Part shown: positions 12,403 through 27,277 of the stretch, in pieces | Layout of the letters: each line of letters begins with the position of its first letter | Position numbering within the stretch: the stretch's first letter is position 1 | Assembly: GCA_949710005.1 (NCBI GenBank) | Contig: OX453272.1 | Location: 17,516,262-17,580,261 of the forward strand | Direction: 5' to 3' | DNA length: 64,000 bases | Source of the DNA: Ricordea florida | Lineage: Eukaryota; Cnidaria; Anthozoa; Corallimorpharia; Ricordeidae | Translations under genes and position numbers: made by a program | The notes under the pieces: generated by a model | Told to the model about the DNA's origin: nothing | The model's database searches: none | The model's input: only the letters and a program-made list of their open reading frames with translations

Positions 12403-15400
12403 CGATTTAATTTCAATGTAATTTTTATGGCTTAGACTTTTTGCCACTACGCATGCGCGTTTAAGACACGAACCTACCCCCTTGGAATAAAGGTCGCTTT
12501 ATCCTATTTTGCAAAAAAATTGAATTTCTGACACTTTGCCGACTTATGCTATACCGCAAAAGGCAATATTTAAGAATAAAATTAAGTTGATAGTGATTCG
12601 TGATTATATTGTAGTTTAGCTGTGGATATATTTACTTAAGTCAGCTGATTGTGGAGAAGACTGCTCACACAGTACTAAACTTTATCAAACGAGTGCTTAT
12701 TACACAGATTGCCGATCAATATGCCGCTTTCACCGTGTTGTAGCATTTAATATATACTTTGTAACGCACTTTATATCGTGATTATACTCATTCTAGACGC
12801 TGAGATACGATACATGCAGCTGGCTGTCAAGAAACTCAGCCTCACAGATTTTGGTCAAAATGCATTATAAGAGATTGTATGGGAAGGACGACCGTGTTGT
12901 AGGTAAGTAAGTTATGTAAGCATTTTTAATCTTCTCTTTAGTTGTAATAGCACATTTTACCATAAGTTTTAAGTTTCGAATAAAATTTTGATTAGAACGA
13001 TTTAATTTCAATGTAATTCTTAAGGCTTAGACTTTTTGCCACTACGCATGCGCGTTTGAGACACGAACCTACCTCCTTGGAATACACGTGATTTTATGCT
13101 ATTTTCCAGAATTTTTGCAATTCTGACACTTTGCCGATTTATGCTATACCGCAAAAGGCAATATTTAAGAATAAAATTAGATTGATTGTGATTCGTGATT
13201 ATATTGTAGTTTAGCTGTGGATATATTTACTTAAGTCAGCTGATTGTAAAGAAGACTGCTCACACAGTACTAAACTTTATCAAACGAGTGCTTATTACAC
13301 AGATTCCCGATCAATATGCCGCTTTCACTGTGTTGTAGCATTTAATATGTACTTTGTAACGCAGTTTATCTCGTGTTTATACTCATTCTAGACGCTGAGA
13401 TACAATACATGCAGCTGGCTTTCAAGAAACTGAGCCTTACAGATTTTGGTCAAAATGCATTATAAGAGATTGTATGGGCAGGACGACCGTCTTCTAGGTA
13501 AAGAAGTTATGTAAGCATTTTTAATGTTCTCTTTAGTTGTAATAGCACATTTTACCAAAAGTTTTAAGTTTCGAATAAAATTTTGATTAGAACGCTTTAA
13601 TTTCAATGTAAATTTTAAGGCTTAGACTTTTTGCCAATACGCATGTGCGTTTAAGACACGAACCTACCCCCTTGGAGTAAAGGTCGTTTTATCCTATTAT
13701 GCAAAATATTTGATATTCTGACACTTTGCCAACTTATGCTATACCGGAAAAGGCAATATTTAAGAATAAAATTAAATTGATAGTGATTCGTGATTATATT
13801 GTAGTTTAGCTGTGGATATATTTACTTAAGTCAGCTGATTGTAAAGAAGACTGCTCACACAGTACTAAACTTTATCAAACGAGTGCTTATTACACAGATT
13901 GCCGATCAATATGCCGCTTTCACCGTGTTGTAGCATTTAATATGTACTTTGTAACACAGTTTATATCGTGTTTATACTAATTCTAGACGCTGAGATACGA
14001 TACATGCAGCTGGCTGTCTAGAAACTCAGCCTCACAGATTTTGGTCAAAATGCATTATAAGAGATTGTATGGGAAGGACGACCGTGTTGTAGGTAAGTAA
14101 GTTATGTAAGCATTTTTAATCTTCTCTTTAGTTGTAATAGCACATTTTACCATAAGTTTTAAGTTTCGAATAAAATTTTGATTAGAACGATTTAATTTCA
14201 ATGTAATTCTTAAGGCTTAGACTTTTTGCCACTACGCATGCGCCTTTGAGACACGAACCTACCTCCTTGGAATACAGGTGATTTTATGCTTTTTTCCAGA
14301 ATCTTTGCAATTCTGACACTTTGCCGACTTACGCTATACCTCAAAAGGCAATATTTAAGAATAAAATTAGATTGATTGTGATTCGTGATTATATTGTAGT
14401 TTAGCTGTAAATATATTTACTGAAACCAGCTAATTGTAAACAAGACTGCTCACACAGTACTAAACTTTATCAAACGATTGCCTATTACACAGATTGCCGA
14501 TCAATATGCCGCTTTCACCGTGTTGTAGCATTTAATATGTACTTTGTAACGCACTTTATCTCGTGTTTATACTAATTCTAGACGCTGAGACACGATACAT
14601 GCAGCTGGCTGTCAAGAAACTCAGCCTTACAGATTTTGGTCAAAATGCATTATAAGAGATTGTATGGGCAGGACGACCGTCTTCTAGGTAAGTAAGTTAT
14701 GTAAGCATTTTTAATGTTCTCTTTAGTTGTAATAGCACATTTTACCATAAGTTTTAAGTTTCGAATAAAATTTTGATTAGAACGATTTAATTTCAATGTA
14801 ATTTTTAAGGCTTAGACTTTTTGCCACTACGCATGCGCGTTTAAGACACGAACCTACCCCCTTGGAATAAAGGTCGTTTTATCCTATTATGCAAAATATT
14901 TGATATTCTGACACTTTGCCGACTTATGCTATACCGGAAAAGGCAATATTTAAGAATAAAATTAAATTGATAGTTATTCGTGATTATATTGTAGTTTAGC
15001 TGTGGATATATTTACTTAAGTCAGCTGATTGTAAAGAAGACTGCTCACACAGTACTAAACTTTATCAAAGGAGTGCTTATTACACAGATTGCCGATCAAT
15101 ATGCCGCTTTCACCGTGTTGTAGCATTTAATATGTACTTTGTAACGCACTTTATCTCGTGTTTATACTCATTCTAGACGCTGAGATACGATACATGCAGC
15201 TGGCTGTCAAGAAACTCAGCCTCACAGATTTTGGTCAAAATGCATTATAAGAGATTGTATGGGCAGGACGACCGTCTTCTAGGTAAGTAAGTTATGTAGG
15301 CATTTTTAATGTTCTGTTTAGTTGTAGTAGCACATTTTACTATAAGTTTTAAGTTTTAATTAAAATTTTGATTAGAACGATTTAATTTCAATGTAATTCT

Positions 15401-17757
15401 TAACGCTTAGACCTTTTGCCACTACGCATGCGCGTTTGAGACACGAACCTACCTCCTTGGAATACAGGTGATTTTATCCTATTTTGCAGAATCTTTGCAA
15501 TTCTGACACTTTGCCGACTTATGCTATACCGCAAAAGGCAATACTTAAGAATGAAATTAGATTGATTGTGATTCGTGATTATATTGTAGTTTAGCTGTGG
15601 ATATATTTACTTAAGTCAGCTGATTGTAAAGAAGACTGCTCACACAGTACTAAACTTTTTCAAACGAGTGCTTATTACACAGATTCCCGATCAATATGCC
15701 GCTTTCACCGTGTTGTAGCATTTAATTTGTACTTTGTAACGCACTTTATCTCGTGTTTATACTCATTCTAGACGCTGAGATACGATACATGCAGCTGGCT
15801 GTCAAGAAACTTAGCCTTACAGATTTTGGTCAAAATGCATTATAAGAGATTGTATGGGCAGGACGACCGTCTTCTAGGTAAAGAAGTTATGTAAGCATTT
15901 TTAACGTTCTCTTTAGTTGTAATAGCACATTTTACCATAAGTTTTAAGTTTCGAATAAGATTTTGATTAGAACGATTTAATTTCAATGTAATTTTTATGG
16001 CTTAGACTTTTTGCCACTACGCATGCGCGTTTAAGACACGAACCTACCCCCTTGGAATAAAGGTCGCTTTATCCTATTTTGCAAAAAAATTGAATTTCTG
16101 ACACTTTGCCGACTTATGCTATACCGCAAAAGGCAATATTTAAGAATAAAATTAAGTTGATAGTGATTCGTGATTATATTGTAGTTTAGCTGTGGATATA
16201 TTTACTTAAGTCAGCTGATTGTGGAGAAGACTGTTCACACAGTACTAAACTTTATCAAACGAGTGCTTATTACACAGATTGCCGATCAATATGCCGCTTT
16301 CACCGTGTTGTAGCATTTAATATATACTTTGTAACGCACTTTATATCGTGATTATACTCATTCTAGACGCTGAGATACGATACATGCAGCTGGCTGTCAA
16401 GAAACTCAGCCTCACAGATTTTGGTCAAAATGCATTATAAGAGATTGTATGGGAAGGACGACCGTGTTGTAGGTAAGTAAGTTATGTAAGCATTTTTAAT
16501 CTTCTCTTTAGTTGTAATAGCACATTTTACCATAAGTTTTAAGTTTCGAATAAAATTTTGATTAGAACGATTTAATTTCAATGTAATTCTTAAGGCTTAG
16601 ACTTTTTGCCACTACGCATGCGCGTTTGAGACACGAACCTACCTCCTTGGAATACACGTGATTTTATGCTATTTTCCAGAATTTTTGCAATTCTGACACT
16701 TTGCCGATTTATGCTATACCGCAAAAGGCAATATTTAAGAATAAAATTAGATTGATTGTGATTCGTGATTATATTGTAGTTTAGCTGTGGATATATTTAC
16801 TTAAGTCAGCTGATTGTAAAGAAGACTGCTCACACAGTACTAAACTTTATCAAACGAGTGCTTATTACACAGATTCCCGATCAATATGCCGCTTTCACTG
16901 TGTTGTAGCATTTAATATGTACTTTGTAACGCAGTTTATCTCGTGTTTATACTCATTCTAGACGCTGAGATACAATACATGCAGCTGGCTTTCAAGAAAC
17001 TGAGCCTTACAGATTTTGGTCAAAATGCATTATAAGAGATTGTATGGGCAGGACGACCGTCTTCTAGGTAAAGAAGTTATGTAAGCATTTTTAATGTTCT
17101 CTTTAGTTGTAATAGCACATTTTACCAAAAGTTTTAAGTTTCGAATAAAATTTTGATTAGAACGCTTTAATTTCAATGTAAATTTTAAGGCTTAGACTTT
17201 TTGCCAATACGCATGTGCGTTTAAGACACGAACCTACCCCCTTGGAGTAAAGGTCGTTTTATCCTATTATGCAAAATATTTGATATTCTGACACTTTGCC
17301 AACTTATGCTATACCGGAAAAGGCAATATTTAAGAATAAAATTAAATTGATAGTGATTCGTGATTATATTGTAGTTTAGCTGTGGATATATTTACTTAAG
17401 TCAGCTGATTGTAAAGAAGACTGCTCACACAGTACTAAACTTTATCAAACGAGTGCTTATTACACAGATTGCCGATCAATATGCCGCTTTCACCGTGTTG
17501 TAGCATTTAATATGTACTTTGTAACGCACTTTATCTCGTGTTTATACTCATTCTAGACGCTGAGATACGATACATGCAGCTGGCTGTCAAGAAACTCAGC
17601 CTCACAGATTTTGGTCAAAATGCATTATAAGAGATTGTATGGGGAGGACGACCGTCTTCTAGGTAAGTAAGTTATGTAGGCATTTTTAATGTTCTCTTTA
17701 GTTATAGTAGCACATTTTACTATAAGTTTTAAGTTTTAATTAAAATTTTGATTAGAA
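10618..17757 (+). repeat. Higher-order repeat: two tandem six-unit copies (3570 bp)
   Basis: The six units 10618-14187 are repeated at 14188-17757. Each pair shares rare variants: 'gcgcctttgag' (10618/14188), 'caaaggagtgc' (11213/14783), 'aagaatgaaatt' and 'taaactttttc' (11808/15378), 'atttttatggctta' (12403/15973), 'aatacacgtg' (12998/16568) and 'gccaatacgcatgtgcg' (13593/17163). Only scattered single differences were seen until the 3' half of the sixth unit. There copy 1 has 'aacacagtttatatcg' and copy 2 has 'aacgcactttatctcg', which marks an exchange point. The near identity implies a recent duplication. Confidence 0.88.
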
Positions 17758-20700
17758 CGATTTAATTTCAATGTAATTCTTAACGCTTAGACCTTTTGCC
17801 ACTACGCTTGCGCGTTTCAGACACGAACCTACCTCCTTGGAATACAGGTGATTTTATCCTATTTTGCAGAATCTTTGCAATTCTGACACTTTGCCGACTT
17901 ATGCTATACCGCAAAAGGCAATATTTAAGAATAAAATTAGATTGATTGTGATTCGTGATTATATTGTAGTTTAGCTGTGGATATATTTACTTAAGTCAGC
18001 TGATTGTAAAGAAGACTGCTCACACAGTACTAAACTTTATCAAACGAGTGCTTATTACACAGATTGCCGATCAATATGCCGCTTTCACCGTGTTGTAGCA
18101 TTTAATATGTACTTTGTAACGCACTTTATCTCGTGTTTATACTCATTCTAGACGCTGAGATACGATACATGCAGCTGGCTGTCAAGAAACTCAGCCTCAC
18201 AGATTTTGGTCAAAATGCACTATAAGAGATTGTATGGGAAGGACGACCGTGTTGTAGGTAAGTAAGTTATGTAAGCATTTTTAATCTTCTCTTTAGTTGT
18301 AATAGCACATTTTACCATAAGTTTTAAGTTTCGAATAAAATTTTGATTAGAACGATTTAATTTCAATGTAATTCTTAAGGCTTAGACTTTTTGCCACTAC
18401 GCATGCGCGTTTGAGACACGAACCTACCTCCTTGGAATACACGTGATTTTATGCTATTTTCCAGAATCTTTGCAATTCTGACACTTTGCCGATTTATGCT
18501 ATACCGCAAAAGGCAATATTTAAGAATAAAATTAGATTGATTGTGATTCGTGATTATATTGTAGTTTAGCTGTGGATATATTTACTTAAGTCAGCTGATT
18601 GTAAAGAAGACTGCTCACACAGTACTAAACTTTATCAAACGAGTGCTTATTACACAGATTCCCGATCAATATGCCGCTTTCACTGTGTTGTAGCATTTAA
18701 TATGTACTTTGTAACGCAGTTTATCTCGTGTTTATACTCATTCTAGACGCTGAGATACAATACGTGCAGCTGGCTGTCAAGAAACTGAGCCTTACAGATT
18801 TTGGTCAAAATGCATTATAAGAGATTGTATGGGCAGGACGACCGTCTTCTAGGTAAAGAAGTTATGTAGGCATTTTTAATGTTCTCTTTAGTTGTAATAG
18901 CACATTTTACCAAAAGTTTTAAGTTTCGAATAAGATTTTGATTAGAACGATTTAATTTCAACGTAATTTTTAAGGATTAGACTTTTTGCCACTACGCATG
19001 CGCGTTTAAGACACGAACCTACCCCCTTGGAATAAAGGTCGCTTTATCCTATTTTGCAAAAAAATTGAATTTCTGACACTTTGCTGACTTATGCTATACC
19101 GCAAAAGGCAATATTTAAGAATAAAATTAAGTTGATAGTGATTCGTGATTATATTGTAGTTTAGCTGTGGATATATTTACTTAAGTCAGCTGATTGTGGA
19201 GAAGACTGCTCACACAGTACTAAACTTTATCAAACGAGTGCTTATTACACAGATTGCCGATCAATATGCCGCTTTCACCGTGTTGTAGCATTTAATATAT
19301 ACTTTGTAAAGCACTTTATATCGTGTTTATACTCATTCTAGACGCTGAGATACGATACATGCAGCTGGCTGTCAAGAAACTCAGCCTTACAGATTTTGGT
19401 CAAAATGCATTATAAGAGATTTTATGGGCAGGACGACCGTCTTCTAGGTAAGTAAGTTATGTAAGCATTTTTAATGTTCTCTTTAAAAGTAATAGCACAT
19501 TTTACCATAAGTTTTAAGTTTCGAATAAGATTTTGATTAGAACGATTTAATTTCAATGTATTTCTTAAGGCTTAGACTTTTTTCCACTACGCATGCGCGT
19601 TTGAGACACGAACCTACGTCCTTGGAATACAGGTGATTTTATCCTATTTTGCAGAATCTTTGCAATTCTGACACTTTGCCGACTTATGCTATACCGCAAA
19701 AGGCAATATTTAAGAATAAAATTAGATTGATTGTGATTCGTGATTATATTGTAGTTTAGCTGTAAATATATTTACTGTAACCAGCTAATTGTAAACAAGA
19801 CTGCTCACACAGTACTAAACTTTATCAAACGAGTGCCTCTTACACAGATTGCCGATAAATATGCCGCTTTCACCGTGTTGTAGCATTTAATATGTACTTT
19901 GTAACGCACTTTATCTCGTGTTTATACTAATTCTAGACGCTGAGATACGATACATGCAGCTGGCTGTCAAGAAACTCAGCCTTACAGATTTTGGTCAAAA
20001 TGCATTATAAGAGATTGTATGGGCAGGACGACCGTCTTCTAGGTAAGTAAGTTATGTAAGCATTTTTAATGTTCTCTTTAGTTGTAATAGCACATTTTAC
20101 CATAAGTTTTAAGTTTCGAATAAAATTTTGATTAGAACGATTTAATTTCAATGTAATTTTTAAGGCTTAGACTTTTTGCCACTACGCATGCGCGTTTAAG
20201 ACACGATCCTACCCCCTTGGAATAAAGGTCGTTTTATCCTATTATGCAAAATATTTGATATTCTGACACTTTGCCGACTTATGCTATACCGGAAAAGGCA
20301 ATATTTAAGAATAAAATTAAATTGATAGTTATTCGTGATTATATTGTAGTTTAGCTGTGGATATATTTACTTAAGTCAGCTGATTGTAAAGAAGACTGCT
20401 CACACAGTACTAAACTTTATCAAAGGAGTGCTTATTACACAGATTGCCGATCAATATGCCGCTTTCACCGTGTTGTAGCATTTAATATGTACTTTGTAAC
20501 GCACTTTATCTCGTGTTTATACTCATTCTAGACGCTGAGATACGATACATGCAGCTGGCTGTCAAGACACTCAGCCTCACAGATTTTGGTCAAAATGCAT
20601 TATAAGAGATTGTCTGGGCAGGACGATTGTCTTCTAGGTAAGTAAGTTATGTAGGCATTTTTAATGTTCTCTTTAGTTGTAGTAGCACATTTTACTATAA

Positions 20701-23700
20701 GTTTTAAGTTTTAATTAAAATTTTGATTAGAACGATTTAATTTCAATGTAATTCTTAACGCTTAGACCTTTTGCCACTACGCATGCGCGTTTGAGACACG
20801 AACCTACCTCCTTGGAATACAGGTGATTTTATCCTATTTTGCAGAATCTTTGCAATTCTGACACTTTGCCGATTTATGCTATACCGCAAAAGGCAATATT
20901 TAAGAATAAAATTAGATTGATTGTGATTCGTGATTATATTACAGTTTAGCTGTGGATATATTTACTTAAGTCAGCTGATTGTAAAGAAGACTGCTCACAC
21001 AGTACTAAACTTTATCAAACGAGTGCTTATTACACAGATTGCCGATCAATATGCCGCTTTCACCGTGTTGTAGCATTTAATATGTACTTTGTAACGCACT
21101 TTATCTCGTGTTTATACTCATTCTAGACGCTGAGATACGATACATGCAGCTGGCTGTCAACAAACTCAGCCTTACAGATTTTGGTCAAAATGCATTATAA
21201 GAGATTGTATGGGCAGGACGACCGTCTTCTAGGCAAAGAAGTTATGTAAGCATTTTTAATGTTCTCTTTAAAAGTAATAGCACATTTTACCATAAGTTTT
21301 AAGTTTCGAATAAGATTTTGATTAGAACGATTTAATTTCAATGTAATTCTTAAGGCTTAGACTTTTTGCCACTATGCATGCGCGTTTAAGACACGAACCT
21401 ACCCCCTTGGAATAAAGGTCGCTTTATCCTATTTTGCAAAAAAATTGAATTTCTGACACTTTGCCGACTTATGCTATACCGCAAAAGGCAATATTTAAGA
21501 ATAAAATTAAGTTGATAGTGATTCGTGATTATATTGTAGTTTAGCTGTGGATATATTTACTTAAGTCAGCTGATTGTAGAGAAGACTGCTCACACAGTAC
21601 TAAACTTTATCAAACGAGTGCTTATTACACAGATTGCCGATCAATATGCCGCTTTCACCGTGTTGTAGCATTTAATATATACTTTGTAACACACTTTATA
21701 TCGTGTTTATACTCATTCTAGACGCTGAGATACGATACATGCAGCTGGCTGTCTAGAAACTCAGCCTCACAGATTTTGGTCAAAATGCATTATAAGAGAT
21801 TGTATGGGAAGGACGACCGTGTTGTAGGTAAGTAAGTTATGTAAGCATTTTTAATCTTCTCTTTAGTTGTAATAGCACATTTTACCATAAATTTTAAGTT
21901 TCGAATAAAATTTTGATTAGAACGATTTAATTTCAATGTAATTCTTAAGGCTTAGACTTTTTGCCACTACGCATGCGCGTTTGTGACACGAACCTACCTC
22001 CTTGGAATACAGGTGATTTTATGCTATTTTCCAGAATCTTTGCAATTCTGACACTTTGCCGACTTATGCTATACCGCAAAAGGCAATATTTAAGAATAAA
22101 ATTAGATTGATTGTGATTCGTGATTATATTGTAGTTTAGCTGTAAATATATTTACTGAAACCAGCTAATTGTAAACAAGACTGCTCACACAGTACTAAAC
22201 TTTATCAAACGATTGCCTATTACACAGATTGCCGATCAATATGCCGCTTTCACCGTGTTGTAGTATTTAATATGTACTTTGTAACGCACTTTATCTCGTG
22301 TTTATACTAATTCTAGACGCTGAGACACGATACATGCAGCTGGCTGTCAAGAAACTCAGCCTAACAGATTTTGGTCAAAATCAATTATAAGAGATTGTAT
22401 GGGCAGGACGACCGTCTTTTACGTAAGTAAGTTATGTAAGCATTTTTAATCTTCTCTTTAGTTGTAATAGCACATTTTACCATAAGTTTTAAGTTTCGAA
22501 TAAAATTTTGATTAGAACGCTTTAATTTCAATGTAAATTTTAAGGCTTAGACTTTTTGCCACTACGCATGCGCGTTTAAGACACGAACCTACCCCCTTGG
22601 AGTAAAGGTCGTTTTATCCTATTATGCAAAATATTTGATATTCTGACACTTTGCCAACTTATGCTATACCGGAAAAGGCAATATTTAAGAATAAAATTAG
22701 ATTGATTGTGATTCGTGATTATATTGTAGTTTAGCTGTGGATATATTTACTTAAGTCAGCTGATTGTAAACAAGACTGCTCACACAGTACTAAACTTTAT
22801 CAAACGAGTGCTTATTACACAGATTGCCGATCAATATGCCGCTTTCACCGTGTTGTAGCATTTAATATGTACTTTGTAACGCACTTTATCTCGTGTTTAT
22901 ACTCATTCTAGACGCTGAGATACGATACATGCAGCTGGCTGTCAAGAAACTCAGCCTCACAGATTTTGGTCAAAATGCATTATAAGAGATTGTATGGGAA
23001 GGACGACCGTGTTGTAGGTAAGTAAGTTATGTAAGCATTTTTAATCTTCTCTTTAGTTGTAATAGCACATTTTACCATAAGTTTTAAGTTTCGAATAAAA
23101 TTTTGATTAGAACGATTTAATTTCAATGTAATTCTTAAGGCTTAGACTTTTTGCCACTACGCATGCGCGTTTGAGACACGAACCTACCTCCTTGGAATAC
23201 AGGTGATTTTATGCTATTTTCCAGAATCTTTGCAATTCTGACACTTTGCCGACTTATGCTATACCTCAAAAGGCAATATTTAAGAATAAAATTAGATTGA
23301 TTGTGATTCGTGATTATATTGTAGTTTAGCTGTAAATATATTTACTGAAACCAGCTAATTGTAAACAAGACTGCTCACACAGTACTAAACTTTATCAAAC
23401 GATTGCCTATTACACAGATTGCCGATCAATATGCCGCTTTCACCGTGTTGTAGCATTTAATATGTACTTTGTAACGCACTTTATCTCGTGTTTATACTAA
23501 TTCTAGACGCTGAGACACGATACATGCAGCTGGCTGTCAAGAAACTCAGCCTTACAGATTTTGGTCAAAATGCATTATAAGAGATTGTATGGGCAGGACG
23601 ACCGTCTTCTAGGTAAGTAAGTTATGTAAGCATTTTTAATGTTCTCTTTAGTTGAAATAGCACATTTTACCATAAGTTTTAAGTTTCGAATAAAATTTTG

Positions 23701-26700
23701 ATTAGAACGATTTAATTTCAATGTAATTTTTAAGGCTTAGACTTTTTGCCACTACGCATGCGCGTTTAAGACACGAACCTACCCCCTTGGAATAAAGGTC
23801 GTTTTATCCTATTATGCAAAATATTTGATATTCTGACACTTTGCCGACTTATGCTATACCGGAAAAGGCAATATTTAAGAATAAAACTAAATTGATAGTT
23901 ATTCGTGATTATATTGTAGTTTAGCTGTGGATATATTTACTTAAGTCAGCTGATTGTAAAGAAGACTGCTCACACAGTACTAAACTTTATCAAACGAGTG
24001 CTTATTACACAGATTGCCGATCAATATGCCGCTTTCACCGTGTTGTAGCATTTAATATATACTTTGTAACACAGTTTATATCGTGTTTATACTCATTCTA
24101 GACGCTGAGATACGATACATGCAGCTGGCTGTCTAGAAACTCAGCCTCACAGATTTTGGTCAAAATGCATTATAAGAGATTGTATGGGAAGGACGACCGT
24201 GTTGTAGGTAAGTAAGTTATGTAAGCATTTTTAATCTTCTCTTTAGTTGTAATAGCACATTTTACCATAAATTTTAAGTTTCGAATAAAATTTTGATTAG
24301 AACGATTTAATTTCAATGTAATTCTTAAGGCTTAGACTTTTTGCCACTACGCATGCGCGTTTGTGACACGAACCTACGTCCTTGGAATACAGGTGATTTT
24401 ATGCTATTTTCCAGAATCTTTGCAATTCTGACACTTTGCCGACTTATGCTATACCGCAAAAGGCAATATTTAAGAATAAAATTAGATTGATTGTGATTCG
24501 TGATTATATTGTAGTTTAGCTGTAAATATATTTACTGAAACCAGCTAATTGTAAACAAGACTGCTCACACAGTACTAAACTTTATCAAACGATTGCCTAT
24601 TACACAGATTGCCGATCAATATGCCGCTTTCACCGTGTTGTAGTATTTAATATGTACTTTGTAACGATCTTTATCTCGTGTTTATACTAATTCTAGACGC
24701 TGAGACACGATACATGCAGCTGGCTGTCAAGAAACTCAGCCTTACAGATTTTGGTCAAAATGCATTATAAGAGATTGTATGGGAAGGACGACCGTGTTGT
24801 AGGTAAGTAAGTTATGTAAGCATTTTTAATCTTCTCTTTAGTTGTAATAGCACATTTTACCATAAGTTTTAAGTTTCGAATAAAATTTTGATTAGAACGA
24901 TTTAATTTCAATGTAATTCTTAAGGCTTAGTCTTTTTGCCACTACGCATGCGCGTTTGAGACACGAACCTACCTCCTTGGAATACACGTGATTTTATGCT
25001 ATTTTCCAGAATCTTTGCAATTCTGACACTTTGCCGACTTATGCTATACCGCAAAAGGCAATATTTAAGAATAAAATTAGATTGATTGTGATTCGTGATT
25101 ATATTGTAGTTTAGCTGTAAATATATTTACTGTAACCAGCTAATTGTAAACAAGACTGCTCACACAGTACTAAATTTTATCAAACGAGTGCCTATTACAC
25201 AGATTGCCGATCAATATGCCGCTTTCACCGTGTTGTAGCATTTAATATGTACTTTGTAACGCACTTTATCTCGTGTTTATACTCATTCTAGACGCTGAGA
25301 TACGATACATGCAGCTGGCTGTCAAGAAACTCAGCCTCACAGATTTTGGTCAAAATGCATTATAAGAGATTGTATGGGGAGGACGACCGTCTTCAAGGTA
25401 AGTAAGTTATGTAGGCATTTTTAATGTTCTCTTTAGTTGTAGTAGCACATTTTACTATAACTTTTAAGTTTTAATTAAAATTTTGATTAGAACGATTTAA
25501 TTTCAATGTAATTCTTAAGGCTTAGACCTTTTGCCACTACGCATGCGCGTTTTAGACACGAACCTACCTTCTTGGAATACAGGTGATTTTATCCTATTTT
25601 GCAGAATCTTTGCAATTCTGACACTTTGCCGACTTATGCTATACCGCAAAAGGCAATATTTAAGAATAAAATTAGATTGATTGTGATTCGTGATTATATT
25701 GTAGTTTAGCTGTGGATATATTTACTTAAGTCAGCTGATTGTAAAGAAGACTGCTCACACAGTACTAAACTTTATCAAACGAGTGCTTATTACACAGATT
25801 CCCGATCAATATGCCGCTTTCACCGTGTTGTAGCATTTAATATGTACTTTGTAACGCACTTTATCTCGTGTTTATACTAATTCTAGACGCTGAGACACGA
25901 TACATGCAGCTGGCTGTCAAGAAACTAAGCCTCACAGATTTTGGTCAAAATGCATTATAAGAGATTGTATGGGAAGGACGACCGTGTTGTAGGTAAGTAA
26001 GTTATGTAAGCATTTTTAATCTTCTCTTTAGTTGTAATAGCACATTTTACCATAAATTTTAAGTTTCGAATAAAATTTTGATTAGAACGATTTAATTTCA
26101 ATGTAATTCTTAAGGCTTAGACTTTTTGCCACTACGCATGCGCGTTTGAGACACGAACCTACCTCCTTGGAATACAGGTGATTTTATGCTTTTTTCCAGA
26201 ATCTTTGCAATTCTGACACTTTGCCGACCTACGCTATACCTCAAAAGGCAATATTTAAGAATAAAATTAGATTGATTGTGATTCGTGATTATATTGTAGT
26301 TTAGCTGTTAATATATTTACTGAAACCAGCTAATTGTAAACAAGACTGCTCGCACAGTACTAAACTTTATCAAACGATTGCCTATTACACAGATTGCCGA
26401 TCAATATGCCGCTTTCACCGTGTTGTAGCATTTAATATGTACTTTGTAACGCACTTTATCTCGTGTTTATACTAATTCTAGACGCTGAGACACGATACAT
26501 GCACAACGCTGTCAAGAAACTCAGCCTTACAGATTTTGGTCAAAATGCATTATAAGAGATTGTATGGGCAGGACGACCGTCTTCTAGGTAAGTAAGTTAT
26601 GTAAGCATTTTTAATGTTCTCTTTAGTTGTAATAGCACATTTTACCATAAGTTTTAAGTTTCGAATAAAATTTTGATTAGAACGATTTAATTTCAATGTA

Positions 26701-27277
26701 ATTTTTAAGGCTTAGACTTTTTGCCACTACGCATGCGCGTTTAAGACACGAACCTACCCCCTTGGAATAAAGGTCGTTTTATCCTATTATGCAAAATATT
26801 TGATATTCTGACACTTTGCCGACTTATGCTATACCGGAAAAGGCAATATTTAAGAATAAAATTAAATTGATAGTTATTCGTGATTATATTGTAGTTTAGC
26901 TGTGGATATATTTACTTAAGTCAGCTGATTGTAAAGAAGACTGCTCACACAGTACTAAACTTTATCAAACGAGTGCTTATTACACAGATTGCCGATCAAT
27001 ATGCCGCTTTCACCGTGTTGTAGCATTTAATATATACTTTGTAACACACTTTATATCGTGTTTATACTCATTCTAGACGCTGAGATACGATACATGCAGC
27101 TGGCTGTCTAGAAACTCAGCCTCACAGATTTTGGTCAAAATGCATTATAAGAGATTGTATGGGAAGGACGACCGTGTTGTAGGTAAGTAAGTTATGTAAG
27201 CATTTTTAATCTTCTCTTTAGTTGTAATAGCACATTTTACCATAAATTTTAAGTTTCGAATAAAATTTTGATTAGAA